A DNA stretch of 64,000 bases from Candidatus Opimibacter skivensis. GTDB taxonomy: Bacteria > Bacteroidota > Bacteroidia > Chitinophagales > Saprospiraceae. Positions 44,904-53,645 of the stretch are shown here, in pieces (positions within the stretch are counted from its first letter, which is position 1; every line of letters starts with the position of its first letter). The stretch lies in contig JADKGY010000001.1 in the NCBI GenBank assembly GCA_016722045.1, forward strand, positions 930,001-994,000. Direction: 5' to 3'. The translations under genes and the position numbers were made by a program. Under the pieces are notes generated by a model that saw only the letters and a list, made by a program, of their open reading frames with translations, made no database searches and was not told the DNA's origin.

Positions 44904-45902
44904 CTATTTCCTTTCCAAAACACTTTTCAATTTCTTTGTATTCTCATAAAATTTATGCTGTGGATTTTTCAAAATATCCGCAATCATTTTCTGGACAAAT
45001 GCTATACGCCCTTCTCCAACGTAACAAAGCAAGATATAGAATTCAACTTTATCAGCTTCAGATCTGTCTGTTTTCTTTAATTCCTGAAATGACAAAGCGG
45101 CTTCACCAAATTTTCCTGCATAAAAAAGCGCATATGGCAATTCATAGGTTACTACTCTTTGCCCGTCTATGTCATCAGGGCTGATATTTTTTAAAAGATA
45201 TACAGCTTCAGTATAATTCCCTGTTCTCAAAGACTTGTATATAGATTTGATTGAAGAGTCAAGATTATCATCATTACCTAAACCCCTCATGGCATATTCG
45301 TGGGAAGGAGCAGATGCGAGCGCCATTTGTTGATTAGTAGATTCCTGGTTTTGAGAATTTTGAGATTTGGATTTCTCAATTCGTCTGACTTCCTCCTCCA
45401 ATTTTAATATTTCCAATTTCAATAAAGAGTCCTCACCTGCACCCGATTTTGGTAGTAAATCTGACAATTTCTCCTGTTTTTGTTGAATTAAAATTCTTAA
45501 TTCCCCAATAATAGAATCCCGTTGATAAATTTGCAGCTTATCCTCTTCACCTTTAACTTTATTTTTTTTTACTTGTTGAAAATGCCAAAATGCCATCGAT
45601 ATTAACAATAAGAATAAAATACCTGTCCCCCAAAACCATGGATTGTATTTATTTCGTAAGAATGGCCTAGGAGATTTGGACAAGGTCCCAGAGTCCAATT
45701 CCTTTTCCCATTTGATGAATTTCTCCTTTAAATCTGCAGCGGCCAGTTTCTGCATTGCCATCAAACACAATCGCTGGATTTCGACTTCCTCGAGGAGTTC
45801 TCGGTTAATTTTCATTTCACTTTCAAACAATACAATTTCCCCTTGAGGTAATTCACCCGTTAGGTATTTTTCGATATTATGATGAAGACGATCGTCGATC
45901 AT
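44904..45902 (-). CDS. single-pass membrane partner of the sigma factor (anti-sigma-like) with TPR-like periplasmic domain
   Basis: 332 residues from ATG 45902, one nt after the sigma stop codon; the open frame extends further upstream inside the sigma gene. Cytoplasmic part ~1-88 (IEKYLTGELPQGEIVLFESE) is short, acidic and helical, in the style of zinc-less anti-sigma domains. TM at ~89-108 (WFWGTGILFLLLISMAFWHF). Then a coiled coil (IIGELRILIQQKQEKLSDLL, ILKLEEEVRRIEK) and a TPR-like C-terminus (ALFYAGKFGEAALSFQELKK). Probably a membrane sensor holding the sigma factor. Inference from order, topology and tight coupling. Confidence 0.75.
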   Translation of the reverse strand: MIDDRLHHNIEKYLTGELPQGEIVLFESEMKINRELLEEVEIQRLCLMAMQKLAAADLKEKFIKWEKELDSGTLSKSPRPFLRNKYNPWFWGTGILFLLLISMAFWHFQQVKKNKVKGEEDKLQIYQRDSIIGELRILIQQKQEKLSDLLPKSGAGEDSLLKLEILKLEEEVRRIEKSKSQNSQNQESTNQQMALASAPSHEYAMRGLGNDDNLDSSIKSIYKSLRTGNYTEAVYLLKNISPDDIDGQRVVTYELPYALFYAGKFGEAALSFQELKKTDRSEADKVEFYILLCYVGEGRIAFVQKMIADILKNPQHKFYENTKKLKSVLERK

Positions 45903-45903
45903 T

Positions 45904-46479
45904 TCATAAATTTTTATAGAGTGGATTCTCGCGCAATAGTAATGATAGCTTATCCTTACATTTCTTTTTTTCATTTTTAGCGACATGCTCGCTAGCAAAA
46001 CCCATATTTTCGGCGACTTCTACCATAGTATATCTATTAATATAATATAAGAGAATTTTTTTGCACCGATCACCAAGGAGGGAGAGGATGTCATCCAGCA
46101 TATTGTCTTTCTCTTTCTTAACGATCTCCTGTTCCACACTTTCAACAAATTCGGCAATGTGGATATCTTCAAATTCCTCTGTTTTAGAATCTCTTTCCAT
46201 TTTTTTTATTCCCAGCCAACGATAGTAAACACATTTAATGAAATAAGTTGATAGTTTATTCCTAAGTATAAAATCTGACCTACGCACGCGCCACTCGAAA
46301 GGCACGGCTATTTCCTGCTGGGCTTCCAAGGCTTCGGATGAAGTACCACCCTTTGAAACAATTGTGCTTATTACCTGATCTCGCCATTCTTTATTAATAA
46401 AATACCATACCCTTTCCCGGGCTTGTCCACCTGAACGAAAGGCTTCGATAATTTCCTGGTCGACGTACTTCTTAATCAT
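45904..46479 (-). CDS. sigma-70 family (ECF-like) RNA polymerase sigma factor
   Basis: 191 residues. Region 2: IIEAFRSGGQARERVWYFIN and FILRNKLSTYFIKCVYYRWLGIKK (promoter melting, aromatic/basic). Region 4: LDDILSLLGDRCKKILLYYI NRYTMVEVAENMGFASEHVAKNEKKKCKDKL (HTH). A divergent type seen near CHAT proteins in Saprospirales-like genomes, as I recall. Cotranscribed with the membrane partner; upstream region carries two GGTAACC elements, suggesting autoregulation. Confidence 0.82.
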   Translation of the reverse strand: MIKKYVDQEIIEAFRSGGQARERVWYFINKEWRDQVISTIVSKGGTSSEALEAQQEIAVPFEWRVRRSDFILRNKLSTYFIKCVYYRWLGIKKMERDSKTEEFEDIHIAEFVESVEQEIVKKEKDNMLDDILSLLGDRCKKILLYYINRYTMVEVAENMGFASEHVAKNEKKKCKDKLSLLLRENPLYKNL

Positions 46480-46496
46480 GTCATAGAGTGAATTGG

Positions 46497-46592
46497 GCGA
46501 TAAAAGGTAACCTGTATTGCATTAATTTTTTATAGCAGCTAAAGATGCGATTTTTTTGAAGAAAATTTTCATACAGGGGTTACCCTTATCGC
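46497..46592. promoter_or_regulatory. imperfect inverted repeat in the divergent sigma/amidase promoter region
   Basis: Left arm 46497-46517 (GCGATAAAAGGTAACCTG then TAT) and right arm 46571-46592 (ATACAGGGGTTACCC then TTATCGC) are inverted copies sharing GCGATAA(R)GGTAACC. The right copy is followed on the minus strand by CCTGTAT and GAAAATTTTC (46570-46561). It sits between the sigma start (46479) and the amidase start (46791); the remainder of the 311-nt gap holds the second element at 46621. Confidence 0.65.
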
Positions 46593-46620
46593 TAAATATG
46601 CCTCTTATCGTTAAATGACT

Positions 46621-46663
46621 TATAAAATATTCTTCCGGGCGAAAATTCTAAAGGCGGGTTACC
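46621..46663 (-). promoter_or_regulatory. second GGTAACC-N8-GAATTTTC element upstream of the sigma gene
   Basis: On the minus strand GGTAACC (46663-46657), 8 nt, GAATTTTC (46648-46641), then AATATTTTATA (46631-46621), closely matching the copy upstream of CHAT gene 1 (AATATTTTGTA). Confidence 0.6.
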
Positions 46664-46790
46664 TCGAAAGCCGACATGGACTCTAACTGGTAGACACTTC
46701 CTTAAGAAACAAACTTGAAGCAGTCATGATAGAAAGCACAATTGGATTTAGTCATCATTTCATATTTCTTAACTTTTAAACTGTTTTTTT

Positions 46791-47897
46791 ATGACAAACT
46801 CTTTTTATTTCCGACGGACAGTTTTTTTCTGTCTTACTGTTTTTTCACTGCTATTGGTGACACTTTTCGTCACCACATCATGTAACAAAGAAGATAGCGT
46901 TCTGACTCCCGGGTCAGAAGCTATTACGAATGCAAATTCCAAGACTCAAAATGCATTGAAAGCATACTTCGAAACCAAAAATGCACTTTTTACAGGAAAG
47001 GGGTCGATTTCTGATTTTAAAGCGGCATGGGTAGATAACGAAAAAGCGGATCAACTGGCAAAAAGAATTGAATACTGTCGAGATCGATTGGCAACGATCC
47101 AGTTTGGTTATACCGACTACACCGCAGATTTCGAAGTGAAATCAGTCAAATCTGAAGGTGATTATCAACGGGTTGTATGTCTGGAGAAGTTCCGACTTAC
47201 AACTAACGACCCCGATCCAGAAGATCTGGACAAGTTCATCGTTACGGGAGGAGAGAACCTCTATGAAATCGTCTTCTTGAACACACCTGATGGAAGGTGG
47301 CTTGTCAAATCAGACACATGTTTAGATGACGATCCATATTACGTTAACGAAGACGTATTGAAAGGTTCCTTCTCAGCCTCCGTGGAAGATGAGGAAATTA
47401 TATCGCCTCGCAGCTATACATACAATACTACTGCTGCAAAAAACTATGCGATTCAGTGGTATGGACCCAATAATTCGAATTACAATCCTGCATATGCAAG
47501 CTGTAACTGCTGTGGTGGTGATTGTATGAATTTCGTAAGTCAATGTCTGAAAGCAGGGAACTGGACTACCAACAGTACTTGGAATTATGGCTCTACTTGT
47601 AATAATAGTACAGCAGCCTGGATTAATAGCACAAATTGGAAAAACTATGCAATAAATTCTGGTCGTATTTATTCAACAAATTATGCTGATAATGCACTCT
47701 ATGTTGGAGACATTTTGCAAATTGATTGGACAAGTAATGGTTCCATTGATCATACAACGATCGTCACCTCACGTACAGTGACAAACGGAATAGTAAAAGT
47801 GTACCTTACCTGTCACAGTAACAATTATCTTAACAAAATATCTACTTTTTTTGGCGGAACTCATTATGGTCGGCGAGTGAAGCCGTCTGCAAACTAA
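46791..47897 (+). CDS. lipoprotein with amidase_6-type (NlpC/P60-like) domain
   Basis: 368 residues. N-terminal membrane signal (VFFCLTVFSLLLVTLFVTTSC) ends in a lipobox TTSC. Residues ~35-190 are a mixed alpha/beta spacer (DYTADFEVKSVKSEGDYQRV). The C-terminal domain (~210-368) has YAIQWYGPNNSNYNPAYASC, the catalytic Cys in GGDCMNFVSQCLKAG (Cys245) and the catalytic His in SIDHTTIVTS, the layout of putative amidase domain PF12671. It may cleave peptidoglycan peptides or amides. Lies between the sigma operon and the second CHAT gene. Confidence 0.85.
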   Translation: MTNSFYFRRTVFFCLTVFSLLLVTLFVTTSCNKEDSVLTPGSEAITNANSKTQNALKAYFETKNALFTGKGSISDFKAAWVDNEKADQLAKRIEYCRDRLATIQFGYTDYTADFEVKSVKSEGDYQRVVCLEKFRLTTNDPDPEDLDKFIVTGGENLYEIVFLNTPDGRWLVKSDTCLDDDPYYVNEDVLKGSFSASVEDEEIISPRSYTYNTTAAKNYAIQWYGPNNSNYNPAYASCNCCGGDCMNFVSQCLKAGNWTTNSTWNYGSTCNNSTAAWINSTNWKNYAINSGRIYSTNYADNALYVGDILQIDWTSNGSIDHTTIVTSRTVTNGIVKVYLTCHSNNYLNKISTFFGGTHYGRRVKPSAN

Positions 47898-47937
47898 GCC
47901 CCAAAACCACAAATGTTTATCCTCAGGTATTGAATAA

Positions 47938-47971
47938 ATCGACGTTCCAGCACTAAAGCAGGAACGTCGAT
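47938..47971 (+). ncRNA. leader hairpin of CHAT gene 2
   Basis: ATCGACGTTCC (47938-47948) pairs with GGAACGTCGAT (47961-47971) around a 12-nt loop agcactaaagca, followed by TTCATTATTTTC. 74 nt before the CHAT 2 start and 40 nt after the amidase stop. The fifth stem pair is A-T here and C-G in the first copy. Confidence 0.7.
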
Positions 47972-48045
47972 TTCATTATTTTCCTTTACTTTCAACTACT
48001 AAAAACCACGTTTAAATTTTCAAACTCTACTACATTATTCTTGCT

Positions 48046-51000
48046 ATGAAACAAATCCTATTTGTACTAATTTATTGCCTGCCGAATATCCTTTCTGCTC
48101 AAAACCGTGACTCAATGACCGTGGTGAAGCAAGTGGATAGTTTATTGACTATAGCTAACGACTTGCGGAAGTCTGGAAAAAACACAGAGGCACTGCCTGT
48201 TGCTCAGGAAGCCGCAGATATTTCTAAACAAAAATGGGGTGAAAACAATGTTACGTATGCCTCCTCACTGCATCGGTTGGCTAGCATTTATTCGGGTCTT
48301 AAAGAAATCGACCATGCTGAAGAGTTGTACTTAAAAGCGCTTGAATTGAGAGAAAAACTGCTAGGCAAGTGGAACGCTGACTATGCTGCGTCTTTGAATA
48401 ACCTTGCTACTCTATATGGTAAAAAAGGTGATTACTCGAAAGCAGAACTGTTGTTTAAGCAATTGATTGAAATCGATGCAAAAATATTAGGCAAGGAACA
48501 TCCGGATTATGTTTCGTCCTTGAACAGTCTGGGTTATCTGTACTGGGTGAAAGGTGACTATGGAAAGGCGGAATCCCTGTATTTGGAAGCGAAAGAAATC
48601 AGGGGGGAAACCTTAGGCAAAGAACACCCGGACTATATCGCATCCTTAGACAACCTTGCCAGTGCCTACTTTTACAACGGAGATTACTTGAAGGCTGAGC
48701 CGGTTTATTTAGAGGCTCTGGAGATAAAAGCAAAAACTTTAGGCAAAGAACACCCGGCATATATTACTGATTTAAATACCCTTGCAGTTCTTTATATATA
48801 TAAAGGCGAGTATGGAAAAGCCGAGCCGCTTTTATTGCTTACTATTGAAAAAAAAGCGAAAGTTTTGGGCAAGGAACATTCGAGTTATGCAACGTCTTTG
48901 GATAACCTAGCGAATCTATACTTAACCATTGGCGATTACAAGAAAGCAGAACCGTTGTTTATGGAGTCAAAAGAAATCAGGGCAAAGGCATTGGGTAAGG
49001 AACATCTGGGTTATGCTTCATCTTTGAACAACCTTGCTGTTCTATACATGGACACAAAGGACTACGACAAGGCGGAGCCACTCATATTGGAAGCCTTAGA
49101 AATAAAAGCGAAAACTATAGGTAAGGAACACCCGGATTATGCGGTTTCTTTGAACAACCTTGCAGGTTTATATAAGGATAAAGGCGACTATGCTAAAGCA
49201 GAACCTTTGAATTTGGAAGCAATAGCAATTCGCGAAAAGACAGTCGGCAAGGAGCATCCGGATTATGCTGTGTCTTTGAACAACCTTGCTAGTCTTTATT
49301 TTGAAGAAGGTGAGTATGTAAAAGCAGAATCATTGAATTTGCAAGCAAAAGAAATCCAGTTAAAAGTCTTAGGCAAAGAACATCCGGACTATGTCACTAC
49401 ATTGAATAATCTAGCTCTTTTGTATTGGAAAACCAAACGAGACAGCCTGGCTGCTTCTTCTATGGCGGAAATCTTCGGCATTCAACGTGCTTCATTACTC
49501 GAGGGCACCCAATATCTTTCAGATTGGGAATTATCTGAATATGAAAAAACTTTTGTAGATGCCCAAAATCAGTATTATTCTTTCACTCAAACACTTGGCA
49601 AAGATGGAGGGGAGATGAAGGCACTTTGCTTTGACATTAGGTTGTTTTACAATGGATTTCTACTTGCTACTGCTAACCAGATGAAGCGGCTCGCATTGTC
49701 TGATTCAAGCACTGCCAAAAAATACATGGTACTATCCGACTTCCACCGAATACTATCCAGGGAATATGCCAAACCTATAGCCGATCGCGACAGCAGTGAC
49801 ATAACTGATCTCAAAGAAAAAGCAAACAACCTCGAAAAAGAAGTTATCCGGACTATTGCAGGATACGGTGAAGCCAGCATGCAAGTAAGTTGGAAGGATG
49901 TTCAGGCGAAATTAAAACGCGGTGAAGCGGCTATAGAGTTCACAAATTACCGTTACTATACTCCCAATGTTACTGATAGCACTATGTATGCGGCTCTTGT
50001 GTTATTGCCAGGCGATACCATGCCCCACTTCATACCTCTCTTCGAAGAGCAGCAACTCCTAACACTTCTCAACAAGTCTGTTCTACCCGACGAAATGATT
50101 GTCAAAGACCTCTACGCGAATCGTCCTGAACTTTACCGTATTCTATGGCAACCTATCGAATTTTTACTGCACGATGTAAAAACTGTCTATTATTCACCTT
50201 CCGGGCTGTTGAATAACCTCAACCCCGCCGCTCTTCTGGATGAGTCAGGTGTTAGCATATCAAAAGGCCGTCAGTGGGTGCGACTTAGTAGTACGCGCGA
50301 TTTGGTAACTGGACATTTGGCTGACTCATCTTTTATTGAACCCACAAATAATTTAGCTTCACACAACCTTAATTCCGCGATAATTTACGGAGGCATCAAC
50401 TACGACATGGACAGCCTTGCGTTCGCTTCCGCTAATTCTGTCAAAATTGAGGATAGTTTGCAAACTATAGATATCAAGGATGGAAATTTCCGTTACGTCA
50501 TTAATGAACAATACAAAGGTTCACGAGGAGAAGTGTCTGAAACATGGCCATCACTTCCCCATTCAGGGCTTGAGGCTGACCAAGTTAGTGCCGTACTTCG
50601 TGGAGCAGGATTTCTAACTGAAGAACAAAAGGGATTTTTCGCCAGTGAGGAGAATTTTAAGAAAATCGGCGTAAACGGATCTTCACCGCGCATTTTACAC
50701 ATTGCCACACATGGATTCTCTTATCCAGAGTCCGCAAAAAAACCGCAAAAAAAACTTGGAGACAACGAGTCCAATTATACCCTATTGGAAGACCCCATGT
50801 TGCGTTCTGGCTTGGTGCTAGCAGGAGGAAACTATTACTGGAAAAACAAAAGGCCACTCGCCAACTTTGAAGATGGAGTATTGGTTGCATACGAAGTGCG
50901 CGATCTTAATCTTCGAAATACTGAATTAGCTATACTCTCAGCATGCCAAACAGGCCTAGGTGATATAGTGGGTAGTGAGGGCGTATACGGTTTGCAACGA

Positions 51001-51207
51001 GCGTTTCGAATTGCTGGAGTGAAGTTTCTCATCGTGTCGCTTTGGCATATTCCAGATGAGAAAACACAAGAGTTAATGCAGCTTTTTTATCAAAACTGGG
51101 CGGTAAAAAAGGAATCGCTGCGTGATGCCTTTTCAAATGCACAACAAGCTATGCAGGAAATGTATGGCAATCCGTATTTATGGGCTGGGTTTGTGTTAGT
51201 GGAATAA
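48046..51207 (+). CDS. secreted TPR-CHAT protease, copy 2
   Basis: 1053 residues. Signal peptide MKQILFVLIYCLPNILSAQ. About ten 42-residue TPRs at ~70-480 (YAVSLNNLAGLYKDKGDYAK ... EPLNLEAIAIREKT). CHAT domain with catalytic His889 (ILHIATHGFSYP) and Cys967 (AILSACQTGLGD), then GVYGLQRAFRIAGVKFLIVS. The last ~90 residues are nearly identical to copy 1; the TPR portions are more divergent. Probably cotranscribed with the amidase gene or driven from the 47938 leader. Extracytoplasmic caspase-like peptidase by family; substrate unknown. Confidence 0.92.
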   Translation: MKQILFVLIYCLPNILSAQNRDSMTVVKQVDSLLTIANDLRKSGKNTEALPVAQEAADISKQKWGENNVTYASSLHRLASIYSGLKEIDHAEELYLKALELREKLLGKWNADYAASLNNLATLYGKKGDYSKAELLFKQLIEIDAKILGKEHPDYVSSLNSLGYLYWVKGDYGKAESLYLEAKEIRGETLGKEHPDYIASLDNLASAYFYNGDYLKAEPVYLEALEIKAKTLGKEHPAYITDLNTLAVLYIYKGEYGKAEPLLLLTIEKKAKVLGKEHSSYATSLDNLANLYLTIGDYKKAEPLFMESKEIRAKALGKEHLGYASSLNNLAVLYMDTKDYDKAEPLILEALEIKAKTIGKEHPDYAVSLNNLAGLYKDKGDYAKAEPLNLEAIAIREKTVGKEHPDYAVSLNNLASLYFEEGEYVKAESLNLQAKEIQLKVLGKEHPDYVTTLNNLALLYWKTKRDSLAASSMAEIFGIQRASLLEGTQYLSDWELSEYEKTFVDAQNQYYSFTQTLGKDGGEMKALCFDIRLFYNGFLLATANQMKRLALSDSSTAKKYMVLSDFHRILSREYAKPIADRDSSDITDLKEKANNLEKEVIRTIAGYGEASMQVSWKDVQAKLKRGEAAIEFTNYRYYTPNVTDSTMYAALVLLPGDTMPHFIPLFEEQQLLTLLNKSVLPDEMIVKDLYANRPELYRILWQPIEFLLHDVKTVYYSPSGLLNNLNPAALLDESGVSISKGRQWVRLSSTRDLVTGHLADSSFIEPTNNLASHNLNSAIIYGGINYDMDSLAFASANSVKIEDSLQTIDIKDGNFRYVINEQYKGSRGEVSETWPSLPHSGLEADQVSAVLRGAGFLTEEQKGFFASEENFKKIGVNGSSPRILHIATHGFSYPESAKKPQKKLGDNESNYTLLEDPMLRSGLVLAGGNYYWKNKRPLANFEDGVLVAYEVRDLNLRNTELAILSACQTGLGDIVGSEGVYGLQRAFRIAGVKFLIVSLWHIPDEKTQELMQLFYQNWAVKKESLRDAFSNAQQAMQEMYGNPYLWAGFVLVE

Positions 51208-51439
51208 AGAAATAGTAACTATAGAGCAAGGACTCCAATAACTATAATGTAATTATTTATCACCTGGAGAATATTATGCGACCCTTGCACTTATTTTGCA
51301 GGTGTCTTTAAATCGGAAAGTTCAGGCGTCATTTTTTTTCAAAAAAATTAGCCTTTTGGAAAGAGCCTAAGAAAATAGGAGAAAAGTCGTATTTAAACTG
51401 ACATTTTACGGAAATGGATATAAGGAAAAAGAATCTAAA

Positions 51440-51463
51440 ATGGCTTCAGAAATCTGAAGCCAT
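51440..51463 (-). terminator. intrinsic terminator of the M16 operon
   Basis: ATGGCTTCAGA (51440-51450) pairs with TCTGAAGCCAT (51453-51463); on the minus strand a T-rich tract follows. Confidence 0.8.
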
Positions 51464-51488
51464 CTCAATTCGTATTTTTTCAGAAGAA

Positions 51489-53606
51489 TCAGATTTTAAA
51501 TAATGATGGATCTACATTACTATTCACTTTTACTGTTTCAGCTTTCATGACCATTGGTGTTGGCATTGGACCACTGATAGTCACTGTATAAGGGATTGTA
51601 ATTCCATCAACAGTTTTATAATCACCATATTCATTCGTGGTTGTCACCGTTTGTCCCTGTACTTCGTTAGACTGTACTTCTTTTATTTTCAGGAATGTTT
51701 CTTTATCAAAGAATTCAGTGCTCTTTGCACCTGTAGGCGCTGTGACTGCAAGTTTGTAAGCAGGTTTGCCATTCACATCCTCTATTCCTTTAAGTTCAAG
51801 TTTATAACCTGCCTCACCAAAAAACCTTTCAGGAAATAGGACAGCCTGTTCTTTCATAGAAACGAGGTCTTCACCTTCAACAGGTGATTTCTGCCCCATA
51901 TTTTCCATTTGTCCTTTTTCTCCGTCATATATCTGCTTCATCAGGTTCATTCCCGGAGCAGTCAATGACATGTGAAATTTACCAGCGCTTTGTACCATGT
52001 GTGCTGTGATTGACATACCCATCAATTCCATTGAATACGTCTGGTCAAGTGATGAAACGGCATCAAGCTTAGTCCGTCCACCAAGAGCCATCAGATATTT
52101 GTCAACAAGCTCGGTAGCGGTGATTGACATTGGTGTTTCTGATTCATCTTTACGAGGATTGGCGTAAATATCATAAAGTTGAACCTTTCCATCTTCTTTA
52201 TCAAAAACTGAAAGCTTAGAATACACTTCATCTTTGTTACCCACTACTACGATACGGGCTTTATCAGGATTGATATATTTCTTCGCCATCCTGGCTACAT
52301 CATCAACGGTGACCGCAGCAAGTCTCTGTAAATACGTTTGATAATAATCAGCAGGCAAGCCATACATCAAGGTATTCAATGCAAAATTGGCAACTGTCTG
52401 TGGATTCTCTAATGACCTTGCAAAAGCGCCGGAAATAAAACTCTTCGCTAATTCCAGTTCTTTCTGAGTTACTGGTTCATCCTTCAATCTGTTGAGTTCA
52501 ATTAAAGTCTGAACAATAGCACTATCCGTTACATTATTTCTTACACTCGCGTTGGCTGAAAACGATCCGGCTAATTCATTCGAATTAAGAGCAGAATACG
52601 CTCCATAAGTATACGCTTTATCCTCTCTTAGATTTTTAAATAATCTTCCGGAAAAGCCGCTACCAAGTATTGTATTCATAACACGAGCAGGGATCTCATC
52701 AGGGCTGCCGGGTTTAAGATCTACTGGATAGGTAACATTGATGACGGATTGAACGGCACCAGATTTATCCACAAAAGCTACAGCAGTTTTATCTACTGTC
52801 TTTGGGAATGGGTAGGTATATACCGGTGTCTTGCCGGCAGGCCATGATCCAAAATATTTCTCTGCTTTTGCTTTCGCCACTTCAGGAGTAATGTCGCCTA
52901 CGATGACCAGGTAAGCATTTCCTGGTTTGAAATATGTCTTGTAATACTGTTTCGTATCATCAAGATTGACATTGGATACAGTGATTTCATTAGTGATCTC
53001 TCCAAAAGGATGATTGGGACCAAAATTCAAAGCACCGGATACATTGCCTGATATAGCATTTGGATCATCTTTATTCGCCTGAAGTCCTGATAATGTTTGT
53101 GTCTTAATTTTATCAAATTCAGCTTGTGGAAAAGATGGATTGAGTATAACATCGGAAAACAAACTCAATATCTTATCCGTGTGCTTTGTAAGTGAAGAAG
53201 CGAAACCTCCCCTGGGATTTGTCACCATACTGGCACCGATAAAATCTACAGCTTCATCAATATCCGCTTTAATTTTTGTTGTGGTACCTGTTGACAATAA
53301 CGATCCTGTAATATCTGACAGCCCTGCTTTTTCCTTCTCCTGCATATTGTCCATATCGATGGTCAACTGGTAAGAGATTTCAGGGATTTTATGATTTTCG
53401 ACAACGATTACTTTCAGGCCGTTAGACAAAGTGTATTGTGTTGATTTGCCGATTTCAATCTGGCGTGCAGGTCCGGGCTTTGGTGCCATCGCCCGAAAAT
53501 CTTTTGATCCGGTATTGTCACCTGAGGCAGTCTCTTTGGCCATCTTCGGGGCACAAGAGGCCATCGCGATGACCATAAGTAAGATGAGTGATTTTATATA
53601 ATTCAT
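51489..53606 (-). CDS. M16 family peptidase, non-catalytic subunit with fused lipoprotein-sorting-like domain
   Basis: 705 residues. Lipobox MASC. Residues ~45-470 are two M16 halves (YTLSNGLKVIVVENHKIPEI), but the zinc motif HxxEH is absent: the expected place reads KAGLSDITGSLLSTGT. The second half keeps RLFKNLREDKAYTYGAYS (the R/Y substrate motif). Residues ~485-705 (LVDKYLMALGGRTKLDAVSS ... ITAHMVQSAGKFHM ... YKTVDGITIPYTV) resemble a LolA/LolB-like outer-membrane lipoprotein-sorting fold. It pairs with the catalytic subunit immediately upstream (39 nt). Confidence 0.88.
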   Translation of the reverse strand: MNYIKSLILLMVIAMASCAPKMAKETASGDNTGSKDFRAMAPKPGPARQIEIGKSTQYTLSNGLKVIVVENHKIPEISYQLTIDMDNMQEKEKAGLSDITGSLLSTGTTTKIKADIDEAVDFIGASMVTNPRGGFASSLTKHTDKILSLFSDVILNPSFPQAEFDKIKTQTLSGLQANKDDPNAISGNVSGALNFGPNHPFGEITNEITVSNVNLDDTKQYYKTYFKPGNAYLVIVGDITPEVAKAKAEKYFGSWPAGKTPVYTYPFPKTVDKTAVAFVDKSGAVQSVINVTYPVDLKPGSPDEIPARVMNTILGSGFSGRLFKNLREDKAYTYGAYSALNSNELAGSFSANASVRNNVTDSAIVQTLIELNRLKDEPVTQKELELAKSFISGAFARSLENPQTVANFALNTLMYGLPADYYQTYLQRLAAVTVDDVARMAKKYINPDKARIVVVGNKDEVYSKLSVFDKEDGKVQLYDIYANPRKDESETPMSITATELVDKYLMALGGRTKLDAVSSLDQTYSMELMGMSITAHMVQSAGKFHMSLTAPGMNLMKQIYDGEKGQMENMGQKSPVEGEDLVSMKEQAVLFPERFFGEAGYKLELKGIEDVNGKPAYKLAVTAPTGAKSTEFFDKETFLKIKEVQSNEVQGQTVTTTNEYGDYKTVDGITIPYTVTISGPMPTPMVMKAETVKVNSNVDPSLFKI

Positions 53607-53645
53607 TTTATATTTTATTTATGGTTGGAAAGTAGAGTAATGAAA

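Noticed and set aside
41731..51207. Craspase/type III-E CRISPR or CHAT-based abortive-infection locus
   Set aside because: Both CHAT proteins carry Sec signal peptides and no nuclease, CRISPR or gasdermin-like gene is nearby; an extracytoplasmic role fits better.
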